Part shown: positions 8,929 through 17,308 of the stretch, piece by piece | Layout: each line of letters opens with the position of its first letter | How positions within the stretch are numbered: position 1 is the first letter of the stretch | Source of the DNA: an uncultured Granulosicoccus sp. | GTDB taxonomy: Bacteria; Pseudomonadota; Gammaproteobacteria; Granulosicoccales; Granulosicoccaceae | Assembly: GCA_947499955.1 (NCBI GenBank) | Contig: CANMQI010000019.1 | Coordinates: forward strand, 1-64,000 | Direction of reading: 5' to 3' | Length of the DNA: 64,000 bases | Translations under genes and position numbers: made by a program | The notes under the pieces: generated by a model | What the model saw: the letters and a program-made list of their open reading frames with translations, nothing else | Told to the model about the DNA's origin: nothing | Database searches by the model: none

Positions 8929-9495
8929 TTACGCAGCTGTCGACTTGTTTCTCTCCCAGGAAAACTTCTCGAAAACCTGATCCACGGGTGTCTTTGCAAA
9001 GTGATTGGTGTAGTTGGACATCAGTTTCTGAGCGGCGCCCAGAATCACTTCCAGAATGTTCGTGTGCGTGAATCCGGCGTCCAGGAATGCCTGGGTGTCA
9101 GCTTCGGACACGAAACCACGGTCACGAATCACCAACAAGGTAAAGTCGCGCAGTGCTTCCAGCTTGGCAGTTGGCAATGGCGTCTCGTTGCGCAGCGCCT
9201 CGGTGATCGCATCATCGACCTTCATCATCTTGGCAATACCCGTGTGCGCCGGTACGCAGTAATGACAGTCCTGTTCGACATTCACTGTTTGCCAGACAAC
9301 CGTTTTTTCCTCATCCGTCAGGCTGGTGGCCATGAACTGTTGATGTGCAAAATTGTAGGTGGCCAGCAGGCTGGGTGAATCGGCCATGATGGCGTGCAGG
9401 CCGGGAATACGGCCATTGTTCTTCAACGACGTCTCCAGCAGTGGCTTGGACGCTTCCGGAGCAGATTCGATGGTGTGTTTGATGAAATCAGTCAT
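8929..9495 (-). CDS. Carboxymuconolactone decarboxylase / AhpD-like protein
   Basis: A 188-residue, all-helical protein with the AhpD-type redox motif: EQDCHYCVPAHTGIA gives Cys-x-x-Cys plus the downstream His at about residues 77-85. Members act as alkylhydroperoxidase-like thiol enzymes. The family also includes decarboxylases, but the CxxC pair favours a peroxidase role. It is transcribed divergently from a TetR regulator with two probable operator copies between them, an arrangement that suggests induction by oxidative or electrophile stress. Start ATG 9495 is the first in the frame. Confidence 0.82.
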   Translation of the reverse strand: MTDFIKHTIESAPEASKPLLETSLKNNGRIPGLHAIMADSPSLLATYNFAHQQFMATSLTDEEKTVVWQTVNVEQDCHYCVPAHTGIAKMMKVDDAITEALRNETPLPTAKLEALRDFTLLVIRDRGFVSEADTQAFLDAGFTHTNILEVILGAAQKLMSNYTNHFAKTPVDQVFEKFSWERNKSTAA

Positions 9496-9611
9496 GGGTA
9501 TTCCTTCAGGTTTGCAGTTGGATGGATGAACTGGTTGTGTGATCGATACCGGGAAACCCCGGTCATCGTCACCATTGATGGCCTGTAACTCTCAACCGTT
9601 GAGAGATCGTT

Positions 9612-9629
9612 ATTGAATGATCGTTCAAT
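9612..9629. promoter_or_regulatory. Probable TetR operator, copy 1
   Basis: ATTGAATGATCGTTCAAT is an inverted repeat with ATTGAA/TTCAAT arms and a nearly symmetric centre. The same core recurs at 9674-9692, and both lie between the divergent AhpD-like gene and the TetR gene. Confidence 0.65.
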
Positions 9630-9673
9630 TATGGGTTGATCCTGATTGCAAACAAGAGGGAAGTCAAGCTAAA

Positions 9674-9692
9674 ATTGAACGATCATTCCAAT
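9674..9692. promoter_or_regulatory. Probable TetR operator, copy 2
   Basis: ATTGAACGATCATTCCAAT repeats the first operator's core (TTGAAYGATCRTTC) with one extra base in the right arm. Centre-to-centre spacing from copy 1 is about 62 bases, so a dimer could sit at each promoter. Confidence 0.6.
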
Positions 9693-9736
9693 TCAGCAAC
9701 CACGGGGGTTATCCAACCCTTGTCCGAGGACTCACC

Positions 9737-10345
9737 ATGGCCCGTACAGCTCGCTTTGATCGCCAGGTTGCTCTGGACAGAGCCGTTGAGCTTTTCTGGA
9801 GTCGAGGCTATTACGCCTCCTCCATGAAACAGATTGAAGGCGCTCTGGACATGCGCCCCGGCAGTCTGTACGCCACCTTTGGCAACAAGAGTGGGCTCTT
9901 TGCCGAAGCCCTGCGAACGTACGCCCAGCGGTCCGGTCATGATTTCCAACAAAACATCAGTGCATCGCAGAGCCCTGTAGAGGGCTTGAAGCGCTACTTG
10001 CGCTCGTTCGGCAAACCCTGCGGCGATGAGGCAAGTGCGCCTGCGAAGGCGTGCATGCTGGTCAAGACCCTGCTGGAACTCAATGCGGAGGACGCCGAAC
10101 TCAGGACTCAGGTTGAGGCCATGCTGGAAAACGTCGAACGAGGACTTCGCGACCTGCTCGAAAGAGGTAAACAGGCGGGGGAATTGCGCGCCGATGTCGA
10201 TTGCGCACGCCTGGCTCGCCTGCTACAGACCCAGATCATCGGCCTGCGGGCCTTTGCCGAACGCAATGTGCCCCACGAGCAGGTAGAAGCACTCGCCGAG
10301 GACATGGTCAGCCTGCTCGATACCTACGCCGTAAACCGACACTGA
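9737..10345 (+). CDS. TetR/AcrR family transcriptional regulator
   Basis: A 202-residue repressor. The N-terminal helix-turn-helix covers residues 5-50, with the family signature SMKQIEGALDMRPGSLYATF followed by GNKSGLFAEALRTY. The C-terminal ligand-binding domain has one cysteine (KACMLVKTLLEL), as often seen in TetR proteins controlling peroxidase or reductase genes. I chose ATG 9737 over the upstream in-frame ATG because the HTH begins just after it and because the open frame before it runs through operator DNA. It probably represses itself and the divergent AhpD-like gene through the two palindromes. Confidence 0.85.
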   Translation: MARTARFDRQVALDRAVELFWSRGYYASSMKQIEGALDMRPGSLYATFGNKSGLFAEALRTYAQRSGHDFQQNISASQSPVEGLKRYLRSFGKPCGDEASAPAKACMLVKTLLELNAEDAELRTQVEAMLENVERGLRDLLERGKQAGELRADVDCARLARLLQTQIIGLRAFAERNVPHEQVEALAEDMVSLLDTYAVNRH

Positions 10346-10497
10346 TCGGAACTGCGTCCAACTGAGCGCAACCGTGCGGCGCGACCCCTTCCAAACCCTC
10401 CAGGCGCAGGGTTGGAAGCAATGAAACCCAGGCTTGTGTGAGGGATCTATAATTTCCGTAGCAAGCCACTTCATCATCGACCGACAGCGCCCGTATC

Positions 10498-11256
10498 ATG
10501 AAAGCCATCACCCGAGCCATCTCGTCAGCCATGCAGGATTGCGAGCTGACCCATATGGAGAGACAGGCACTCGACTTGAACCGAGCCCGTCAACAGCATG
10601 AGGCCTACAACCAGGCCCTGAGAGAGCTGGCTGTCGAGGTCATCGAACTGCCCGAGCAAGCCGAGCTTGCGGACTCGGTCTTCGTCGAGGATGCCGCACT
10701 GGTATTTGACGAGGTGGCTGTCATTACTCTGCCGGGCGCTGAATCACGCCGTCAGGAGACTCGTAGTATTGCCGAAGCGTTGGCACCGCATCGTCAGCTG
10801 CTGTACATCACGACACCGGCCATTCTGGATGGTGGCGACGTCCTCAGCATTGGCAAGAACGTCTACGTGGGTCTGTCCAGCCGCAGCAACAGCGAGGCGG
10901 TTGCACAGTTGCAGGAACATTTGCGACCCTTCGGCTATACCGTTCACGGTCTTGAAATGGGGCAATGCCTGCACCTGAAAACGGCCGTCACAGCTCTGGA
11001 TGACAAGAGCGTTCTACTCAATCCGGATTGGGTCGATGCGGCGTTGTTCAGCGGCTACGACGTGGTAAGAACCCATCCCGAGGAACCCTTCGGCGCCAAT
11101 GTCGTGCGGGTCGGCAGCAGCCTGCTCTATGGCGCCGGCTACCCCAACACGCTGGCCAGTATCGAGGCTCTGGGCCATACCGTGCGGGTCGTTGACATGT
11201 CCGAACTGGCGAAAGCCGAAGGTGCCGTGACCTGTTGCAGCCTGTTATTCAAATAG
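10498..11256 (+). CDS. N(G),N(G)-dimethylarginine dimethylaminohydrolase (DDAH)
   Basis: A 252-residue guanidino-hydrolase that converts methylated arginines to citrulline and methylamines. The family's landmarks are present: the substrate Asp/Glu motif SVFVEDAAL near residue 62, TPAILDGGDVL near 107, the catalytic His in CLHLKTAVTAL, and the catalytic Cys in GAVTCCSLLF six to seven residues from the C-terminus. The length matches bacterial DDAH (about 254 residues), not arginine deiminase (over 400). It stands alone, so the physiological substrate (environmental methylarginine or recycled arginine) is not shown by context. Confidence 0.88.
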   Translation: MKAITRAISSAMQDCELTHMERQALDLNRARQQHEAYNQALRELAVEVIELPEQAELADSVFVEDAALVFDEVAVITLPGAESRRQETRSIAEALAPHRQLLYITTPAILDGGDVLSIGKNVYVGLSSRSNSEAVAQLQEHLRPFGYTVHGLEMGQCLHLKTAVTALDDKSVLLNPDWVDAALFSGYDVVRTHPEEPFGANVVRVGSSLLYGAGYPNTLASIEALGHTVRVVDMSELAKAEGAVTCCSLLFK

Positions 11257-11292
11257 AGCAGGACCTCTGGGGCTCAGGCTCGGCAAACGCCC

Positions 11293-11775
11293 TTACTGAC
11301 CCGCCTTGAAAGTCTGTTGACCCGGGTTTTCAGCCTTGAGTGTCTGATATTCGTGCATGACCAATTGCTCGATGGCAACAGCAATCCAGCCACTGATGAG
11401 CATGTCGTACCACTGCTGTACTCCGCTACAGGCCACGACGATATCTCCATAGACGAACGAGCCGAAGAACAGCAGATCATCTTCACGCAGCGATGCAGGG
11501 TGAAGTAGCTGGCTATTGATATTGGCGTTCTGTCCTCTCCACGCCTGCCTGGCTTTTTGTCTGGCCATCTGATCGAAGGGGATGGTCCAGTTGTCCGGCT
11601 CACCCAGCGATTCTTCATGCAACACGGCATCTTCGAACTCTGCCTCCCAGGGTTTCAACCTCGGGTTCATGACAACGATGTGGAGTTCCTGCCGGTTTGT
11701 TCGCTTGAAAAGCAGATCGATGGAAGGACGCACAAGATCAATCGCATCGGTCACTATGTCTTTCTGACTTTTCAT
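11293..11775 (-). CDS. Conserved-looking hypothetical protein
   Basis: A 160-residue, probably cytosolic protein with no signal peptide. An alternating hydrophobic pattern around REDDLLFFGSFVYGDIVVAC followed by a long amphipathic helix (GWIAVAIEQLVMHEYQTL) suggests a small alpha/beta fold. I do not recognise the family. It converges on the DDAH gene and lies 142 bases before the YrhK-type gene on the same strand, possibly in the same transcript. Confidence 0.6.
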   Translation of the reverse strand: MKSQKDIVTDAIDLVRPSIDLLFKRTNRQELHIVVMNPRLKPWEAEFEDAVLHEESLGEPDNWTIPFDQMARQKARQAWRGQNANINSQLLHPASLREDDLLFFGSFVYGDIVVACSGVQQWYDMLISGWIAVAIEQLVMHEYQTLKAENPGQQTFKAGQ

Positions 11776-11917
11776 TTATTCCACTCTTGCTAGCTGTACC
11801 GGATGTTGTTCGACATGAACCTTTTCCCGGCTCCCATTCCTGCTGATCACCGAACGCACACTGCCATACCAGTTGCGCCATGCTAGCACAATCGTGTGAC
11901 ATAACCATCCCTGCACA

Positions 11918-12214
11918 CTACTTCACTGCCTTTGAAACAGGAGGTGGATCTGCAGCATCCTCCAGATCCCCGATCCGCAAATAGGCGATCTCGCGCACCA
12001 GTTTGATGGTCGGTCGCATGCCGAACAGGATCGAACCAATGAGGAACAGCCAGGTGCCAGTCTTGGTCGTGTCCTCGTTGAAAAACAGAACACTGCCAAC
12101 CACGAACAGCAGCGCCGCCGAAAAATCCACAGCGGTATAAGCCAGCTCGGTATACGCGTAGACTTTCCGGTGCCGGGAGCTGCGCTGATGATTGGCGGGA
12201 TCGAATAAGGTCAT
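11918..12214 (-). CDS. YrhK domain membrane protein
   Basis: A 98-residue protein with two hydrophobic segments (AAVDFSAALLFVVGSVLFF-like and TWLFLIGSILFGM) and the family-typical tail RPTIKLVREIAYLR. This pattern matches the YrhK-like domain, found in small bacterial inner-membrane proteins of unknown function. I chose ATG 12214 because the first hydrophobic helix and the family-like region start shortly after it; the longer open frame adds 35 residues of unlikely sequence. Confidence 0.65.
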   Translation of the reverse strand: MTLFDPANHQRSSRHRKVYAYTELAYTAVDFSAALLFVVGSVLFFNEDTTKTGTWLFLIGSILFGMRPTIKLVREIAYLRIGDLEDAADPPPVSKAVK

Positions 12215-12470
12215 GGCAGCCTCTGGCTCATTGAACACACGTGAATCGGGGACACGATCGGTGTGAAGGAATTTCTGATACGCCTTTGCTCTGATTGGCA
12301 GCCCTCTTGCAACGACCATTCAGAACAGGGCTGGTTATATTACCCGCTGCCTTTGAGTGTTTCACATGCCATACTGGAATTGTAGAAGGGCCAGTGCAGT
12401 ATTTGAAAACCATTTCAGGCATTGGCCAAATAGAGTCAGGATCATGCACTAGACAGAGAGGACAGGCACA

Positions 12471-13295
12471 ATGTCCAGCTTCAGTGAGATGACGCAATAC
12501 AGCAAACTGACCGGGCACACCAACGTGAGCCCCCTCATCAACGATAGTTCTCGAAGCCGATCAGGGATAACTGACGCCAGCGGCACGCTTCTGCTCGAGC
12601 TACGCGAAGAGGCGCCAGACCTGCTCCCGGATGTCATTGATGACGTCACCCGGTTCAGAGTGCCTGTGAAAACCGGCATTCCCGGCCAGACTGACAAACC
12701 GGGCAAGACAAGGAAGAAGAGCAAGCCGGCGAAGAAAGGCAATATCAGCGGTCGCCGAGGTATCGATACCCTGCTTCGCAATGCCTACCGGGCTCAACTG
12801 GATATGCTCTCTCTGGCTGCGGTAAAAGCGAACATCATGATATCGCTCAATGGCCTCTTGATATCCATGCTCATCATCTCGGGCACCCATTTCATTGGGG
12901 TCAATATCTGGTTTGCCATTCCCATCGTGTTGTTTCTCCTGAGCAGCGCTCTGGCAACCGTCTTTGCCGTACTGGCAGCACGCCCCGATGTCAGTCGCAG
13001 GAAATTCTCACCGAAGGACTTCAAGGACGGCAAGGCACATCTACTGGCTTTCGAGGAATTCTCCGACCTGAGTGAAAAGCAATACATAAAAGCCATGTCG
13101 AACATGCTGCAGGATGACGATCTCGTCTACAAGAACATGATCGCGCATGTGCACGAGCTTGGCTCGACGGCGGACAGAAAATACCGCAAGCTGCATTGTT
13201 CCTACACGGTATTCATTGGTGGAATAGTCCTGTCGGTCATGTCCCTGCTGATCCTTGAAGGTATGAAATGGACCAATCACCTGCCGCCTGCATGA
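12471..13295 (+). CDS. Membrane protein with a Pycsar-effector-like (PycTM) domain
   Basis: A 274-residue protein. Residues 1-95 are polar and probably disordered, with a basic patch (KTRKKSKPAKKG). The rest resembles the PycTM domain: an amphipathic helix (RGIDTLLRNAYRAQLDMLSL), two close transmembrane helices (MISLNGLLISMLIISG and IPIVLFLLSSALATVFAVL), a cytosolic helical region and a final membrane helix (VFIGGIVLSVMSLLIL). PycTM proteins are membrane-damaging effectors of Pycsar anti-phage systems and normally sit next to a PycC nucleotide cyclase. None is present here. The stop codon overlaps the DUF3616 start (ATGA), so those two genes are translationally coupled. Confidence 0.65.
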   Translation: MSSFSEMTQYSKLTGHTNVSPLINDSSRSRSGITDASGTLLLELREEAPDLLPDVIDDVTRFRVPVKTGIPGQTDKPGKTRKKSKPAKKGNISGRRGIDTLLRNAYRAQLDMLSLAAVKANIMISLNGLLISMLIISGTHFIGVNIWFAIPIVLFLLSSALATVFAVLAARPDVSRRKFSPKDFKDGKAHLLAFEEFSDLSEKQYIKAMSNMLQDDDLVYKNMIAHVHELGSTADRKYRKLHCSYTVFIGGIVLSVMSLLILEGMKWTNHLPPA

Positions 13296-14365
13296 CTCCC
13301 GACAACCACCGCAGAATACGCATGGCACGCATGTCCATACTGATTGCCGGCCTGCTGGCCACTGCCGGTGCAACAGCGGTGCAAGCCGAGAACAAGACGT
13401 CGATGGATTCACCTGACGACAGCATCTCCATGACGGCGGATGGTCGTTTTTCCTCCTTGTACGAACCCTCTGGCGTTGTCCCCTTGCCCGATGGTCGGTT
13501 TCTGATTGTCGAGGATGAACCAGAGCGAGCACTGCGCCTGGTATCCATCGATCTATCCAGCGACGACACGATATCATTGAAGAGCGAAGCTCATCTGGAT
13601 CTGCCCCAAGGGCTGACGGCGCGTCTGGCTATTGGCGAGCTCGATGACCTTGAAGGCGCCGCTCACGATCAATCAGGGCGGCTTTACGTCGTGAGTTCTC
13701 ACGATGATTCCGCACCTCACTGGAGCAGCAAGCGGCAGAAGCTGCTGCGCTTCTCGATACAGGACGGTCGCATGCACGAGGTCTCACGAATACTCACCCT
13801 GCGTCGAGACCTGCTGGCCCGATATCCGCAGCTGGAAGCCGAGTCAAGGAGCCAGGGCAAGAAAAAGGAGGCAGGCGCCATGAATATCGAAGCGCTGGCA
13901 TACGACCGTAGTCGAGACGACTTGTTGATCGGTTTTCGAACACCGGTTCTGGACGGCAAGTCGATCATCGTTCGCCTGACGAATCCGGATGCCTACCTGA
14001 GTGATGATGCGCCGCCCGAACTCGGCGAACCCCTGTGGTCGGTTGATCTGGACGAGGGAGGTATACGCGCAATGGCCTATGACGACCAGAGCGACCAACT
14101 ACTGCTGATCAGCCGCCGAGAGAACCACAAGAAGGATTCCTACAAGCTCTGGCGCATGGCCGCAGACGGGCGGACGCCTGCGACACGAATAGATATTGGC
14201 GAGCAGGAAGACATGCTGAAGAACGTGGAAGGGATAACCCCCGTCAGCCTTGGCAATGCATCAGCCTCAGGCCTGTTGCTGGTTCGAGACAACGGCAACA
14301 GGAAGAAGGGCCGCGGCGCGGACTGGTTCATGCTCTCTCGCAGGCAACTGGGTCTCGACGCCTGA
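13292..14365 (+). CDS. DUF3616 family exported protein
   Basis: A 357-residue protein. ATG 13292 is chosen because it forms an ATGA overlap with the preceding stop and yields a signal peptide with a basic start (TPDNHRRIRMARM), a hydrophobic core (ILIAGLLATAGATA) and likely cleavage after VQA. The mature protein repeats propeller-like segments (PSGVVPLPDGRFLIVEDEPE, DLEGAAHDQSGRLYVVSSHD, NIEALAYDRSRDDLLIGFRT, NVEGITPV) with the DLEG/NIEA/NVEG pattern of DUF3616. The fold is probably a beta-propeller acting in the periplasm; its function is unknown. It is coupled to the PycTM-like gene. Confidence 0.75.
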   Translation: MTPDNHRRIRMARMSILIAGLLATAGATAVQAENKTSMDSPDDSISMTADGRFSSLYEPSGVVPLPDGRFLIVEDEPERALRLVSIDLSSDDTISLKSEAHLDLPQGLTARLAIGELDDLEGAAHDQSGRLYVVSSHDDSAPHWSSKRQKLLRFSIQDGRMHEVSRILTLRRDLLARYPQLEAESRSQGKKKEAGAMNIEALAYDRSRDDLLIGFRTPVLDGKSIIVRLTNPDAYLSDDAPPELGEPLWSVDLDEGGIRAMAYDDQSDQLLLISRRENHKKDSYKLWRMAADGRTPATRIDIGEQEDMLKNVEGITPVSLGNASASGLLLVRDNGNRKKGRGADWFMLSRRQLGLDA

Positions 14366-14398
14366 TCACACCCGGCGAAAGCGCTTGCAACCACTGGC

Positions 14399-14420
14399 AT
14401 TGCATTTCTGGTAATGCAAT
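14399..14420. repeat. Inverted repeat ATTGCAT-N8-ATGCAAT
   Basis: Perfect 7-base arms lie 34 bases after the DUF3616 stop. It has no T-run, so it is either a weak hairpin or a protein-binding site in the usp upstream region. Confidence 0.3.
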
Positions 14421-14434
14421 AGATCGCCCCCCCA

Positions 14435-14476
14435 TTGACATCCGTCAATCAGACTTGGCCGTTTTCTGGCTATTCT
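14435..14476 (+). promoter_or_regulatory. FNR/DNR-type box and promoter of the usp gene
   Basis: TTGAC-ATCC-GTCAA at 14435-14448 fits the Crp/Fnr-family consensus TTGAYNNNNRTCAA. A -10-like TATTCT is at 14471-14476. A transcription start about 7 bases after it puts the box centre near -41.5, the standard position for class II FNR activation. That the gene responds to oxygen or nitric oxide is an inference. Confidence 0.55.
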
Positions 14477-14501
14477 GAACGGAAGAATACGGAGGCCACT
14501 C

Positions 14502-14909
14502 ATGTACAAGAATATTCTGATTCCCGTCGCACTGGATCACGCACACGACGTCGCTGCTGCCATTGATATTGCACGACGACTGCTGGAGACAGACGGCAAG
14601 ATCATCGCCTTGCATGTCATTGAAGGCATACCACAATTCGCCGCCGTGTACCTGCCCGACAATTATCAGGAGCAGCAGCAATCTGCAGCCATGGAGCTAC
14701 TGAAGGCCGAGCTGGGCAAAGCCGAGGATGTCATCTCGGAGGTGGTCACCGGGCACGCAGGCAGAACCATTCATGAATACGCGCAGAAACATGACTGCGA
14801 TTGCATCATCGTGGCATCGCACCGCCCGGGCTTCAAGGATCACTTCCTCGGCTCGACAGCCGCATGGGTAGTCCGCCATTCAAGTTGTGCCGTGCATGTT
14901 CTGAAGTAG
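14502..14909 (+). CDS. Universal stress protein (UspA family)
   Basis: A 135-residue single-domain Usp with the Rossmann-like start YKNILIPVALD and the C-terminal nucleotide-binding segment IIVASHRPGFKDHFLGSTAA, which resembles the ATP-binding G2xG9xG(S/T) pattern with some substitutions. The start ATG is preceded by GGAGG at a good distance. An FNR-type box upstream suggests induction when oxygen runs low, as reported for several proteobacterial usp genes. It is a monocistronic gene by context. Confidence 0.88.
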   Translation: MYKNILIPVALDHAHDVAAAIDIARRLLETDGKIIALHVIEGIPQFAAVYLPDNYQEQQQSAAMELLKAELGKAEDVISEVVTGHAGRTIHEYAQKHDCDCIIVASHRPGFKDHFLGSTAAWVVRHSSCAVHVLK

Positions 14910-15000
14910 GTTTGCAACGGGTCCGGGATGAATCGATCGGGCAGTTCGCTCGATCGTTCAAACGACTAAACCACAGCGTCGTACAGAACCAGACAGCCAG

Positions 15001-15624
15001 CTACCCTGGTCTTGCCATACCTCTGATGACAGGCCTGACGAGAGTCATCGGCGTGCGCAGGCTTTCATACCGGATGTGTTCGATAGTGAATCCAGCATCT
15101 TCGATGTGCCTCTGTGTTTCTCTGTTCAGATGACAGTTACCGGCCAGTTTGCGCCAGTAACGATTCAGTCGATCCTGCCATTTCCGGCGACGTGTACCGT
15201 CTTCCGCCGCCACATGCTCGAGAAAGAGAAAACTCCCACCGGGCTTCAAAACTCTCCTTATCTCCCTGAGTGATGCATCGACATCTGCCACCGAACAGCA
15301 GACCAGCGAGACAAAGACCACATCGAAAAAGCCATCCTCGCTGTCGATCCTTTCTCCAGGACAAGACAACACGGTGACATTGGTGAGCCTGGTTTTCCTG
15401 ATCCTTTCCTGCAGCCGCACCCGCATGTTCTCATCAGGCTCTGCCAGGAACAATTCAAGCCCAGCACTCTGCGGATACAGCTCCAGACTGGCACCCGTAC
15501 CCGCCCCAATTTCCAGCACTTTCCCATCAGCGCCCTGCAGAAGCTCTCTCCGCCATTCGATGAGACAGGCATCTTCGGTCGATTTCATGACTCTGTCGTA
15601 CAACATGGCACTCAGAAAAGACAT
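15001..15624 (-). CDS. Class I SAM-dependent methyltransferase
   Basis: A 207-residue methyltransferase of the Methyltransf_11 type. The SAM-binding motif I is VLEIGAGTGASLELYP (residues 35-50), motif II follows as FLAEPDENMRVRLQ, and the post-motif LKPGGSFLFLEHV is typical. Resemblance to the METTL7/thiol methyltransferase-like bacterial proteins (RLNRYWRKLAGNCHLNRET near the C-terminus) is visible, but the substrate remains unknown. No obvious partner lies next to it. Confidence 0.82.
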   Translation of the reverse strand: MSFLSAMLYDRVMKSTEDACLIEWRRELLQGADGKVLEIGAGTGASLELYPQSAGLELFLAEPDENMRVRLQERIRKTRLTNVTVLSCPGERIDSEDGFFDVVFVSLVCCSVADVDASLREIRRVLKPGGSFLFLEHVAAEDGTRRRKWQDRLNRYWRKLAGNCHLNRETQRHIEDAGFTIEHIRYESLRTPMTLVRPVIRGMARPG

Positions 15625-15913
15625 TCGAAATCTCCCTCAAACCGATAGTGTAGCTCGCAGGCAAACTGACAAAACGAGTATTCATCAGCCGTAACGTCGA
15701 TCATGTCGAGTGACGTAAACCGCCGTCATCAGCGTGCCTTCCCAGTGAAGGCAAACACAGTAATAATTACAGATCGCCATCGAATCAAGTGATCGGCCGT
15801 TAGGGTGAGCCTGTACCAACAACGGCGATGGCAGCAATGACTTTCATCGATTCGACCGTCAAGTTGCTTCAGAGCAGCTGACGCCCCCAATGACAATCGA
15901 CTGAAAAAAGACT

Positions 15914-16465
15914 ATGGATTGGCTGACGACGACCTGGAGCGACTTCTGGCATATCACCATCAGCGCTGCCGGCATTCTTGCAGCGGTGGTGATCCTGATA
16001 CGGCTGAACGGACTGCGCAGCCTGTCGAAGATGTCGAGCTTCGATTTCGCGGTCACGGTAGCCGTCGGCAGTATTGTCGCCTCCACCCTGCTATCCGATT
16101 CTACCTCGTTACTGAATGGCGCCATCGGCGTCGCGGCTCTGTTACTCAGTCAGCGCCTGATCTCCTACGCCCGAGTACATGCCAACGCCTCCCTTCTGGT
16201 GGACAACCAGCCCATCGTGCTGATGGTGGGTGAACGGATGATCGATGATGCTCTCAAGCGGACACGCGTCACTCAGGATGATATTCGCGGCAAGCTGCGA
16301 GAAGCTAATGTCATTGACTTGTCCGAGGTGTATGCCGTGGTACTCGAGTCGACCGGGGATATCTCCGTCCTGCATGGTAGCGAGGGCAAACCGTTGGATG
16401 CAAGACTGCTGGAAGGTGTGGCCAATGCCGACTACGCCATCGGATCCGACACGCCGAAGGACTGA
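15914..16465 (+). CDS. DUF421 (YetF/YcaP-like) membrane protein
   Basis: A 183-residue protein with three N-terminal transmembrane helices (AAGILAAVVILIRL, FAVTVAVGSIVASTLL, GAIGVAALLLSQRLI) and a cytosolic YetF-type C-terminal domain (LVDNQPIVLMVGERMIDDAL, REANVIDLSEVYAVVLESTG). Such proteins are common in bacterial inner membranes and their role is unsettled. The next gene on the same strand, 165 bases downstream, is an MgtC-like membrane protein. Confidence 0.82.
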   Translation: MDWLTTTWSDFWHITISAAGILAAVVILIRLNGLRSLSKMSSFDFAVTVAVGSIVASTLLSDSTSLLNGAIGVAALLLSQRLISYARVHANASLLVDNQPIVLMVGERMIDDALKRTRVTQDDIRGKLREANVIDLSEVYAVVLESTGDISVLHGSEGKPLDARLLEGVANADYAIGSDTPKD

Positions 16466-16630
16466 AAAACCGCGTCGATCAGCACACAGACTGCGAACTC
16501 GGCCATGCCAACACCTGCTCTACACGCGGTCGCCATGCATCGGATACATGCTTGCATTACAGTATAACAACCTCCCGCCGCTGCATGAACCTGCGCTAAC
16601 CGACACTGACGACAGGATAATTCGAACCCG

Positions 16631-17056
16631 ATGGATACCATCCCACCTACGCTCCTGATGATACTGCAACTCGCAGCCAGTGTCGTTCTGGTCCTGCCTG
16701 TTGCCTGGGACAGGGAACATGAAGGCCCGAGCATGGGACTGCGCACGTTTCCTCTGGTATCGCTGGGCTCTTGCGCTTACGTGCTCATAGGGCTCTCCCT
16801 CGTGAGCACCGACGAGCATGAAGTCATGATACGCATCATGCAAGGCTTGATGTCCGGCATCGGATTCGTCGGTGGCGGTGCCATCATCAAAGACAGCAAT
16901 CACGTGCGAGGCACGGCGTCTGCGGCATCGATATGGGTGACCGGCGCTCTCGGAGCCGCCGTCGGGTTTCAATTGTGGGAGCTGGCCATCACCTTGTCGG
17001 TGGCCAATTTCGGCGTGATTTTCGTGATGACTCGGTTGAAACGCGAAATGAAATAA
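16631..17056 (+). CDS. MgtC/SapB family membrane protein
   Basis: A 141-residue protein with four hydrophobic helices and the MgtC/SapB signatures GLRTFPLVSLGS, MSGIGFVGGGAIIK and VRGTASAASIWVTGALG. The conserved glycine-rich loop and the GTASAA.IWVTGA helix are intact. It is shorter than Salmonella MgtC (231 residues) because it lacks the C-terminal soluble domain; many SapB-type proteins have this short form. Roles proposed for the family are magnesium homeostasis and control of membrane ATPases. Specific function here is not shown. Confidence 0.85.
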   Translation: MDTIPPTLLMILQLAASVVLVLPVAWDREHEGPSMGLRTFPLVSLGSCAYVLIGLSLVSTDEHEVMIRIMQGLMSGIGFVGGGAIIKDSNHVRGTASAASIWVTGALGAAVGFQLWELAITLSVANFGVIFVMTRLKREMK

Positions 17057-17119
17057 CACACTTGCCAGCGACTGCATTTGTGGAATACATTCCGGCCCGG
17101 TTAGGTAGGGTTAACTAAT

Positions 17120-17150
17120 TTGACAAAAACACCGCATTTCGTAGTATGTT
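17120..17150 (+). promoter_or_regulatory. Strong sigma70-type promoter
   Basis: A consensus -35 TTGACA lies at 17120-17125. The -10 is TAGTAT at 17142-17147 (16-base spacer) or TATGTT at 17145-17150 (19-base spacer). It precedes the small ORF at 17183. Confidence 0.6.
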
Positions 17151-17182
17151 CTGGGCTCCATTAGCGGAAATCGGAGGTGATC

Positions 17183-17257
17183 ATGTCTAGAGTAATTACT
17201 TGGGTGACAGTCGAGACAGTCGAGAACAGAGACTCCAATGGCAGCCCGGAGGAGTAG
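17183..17257 (+). CDS. Possible 24-residue peptide
   Basis: ATG 17183 is preceded by GGAGGTGA (17173-17180) and opens a 24-codon frame ending TAG at 17255. The peptide starts MSRVITWVTVETVENRD and has an acidic C-terminal tail (SPEE). The hydrophobic beta-prone first half and acidic end do not match any small protein I know. A consensus promoter lies upstream and an intrinsic terminator 50 bases downstream, so this is a self-contained transcription unit of about 180 bases. It could also be a non-coding RNA in which this ORF is incidental, but the near-perfect ribosome site argues for translation. Confidence 0.5.
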   Translation: MSRVITWVTVETVENRDSNGSPEE

Positions 17258-17308
17258 AGGTTCTTGATTGGGTAGATGCCTAACCGGCTGACATCCGATG
17301 AACTCGAA

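Noticed and set aside
12471-14365. A complete Pycsar defence system
   Set aside because: Only the effector-like membrane protein is present. There is no nucleotide cyclase in the neighbourhood.
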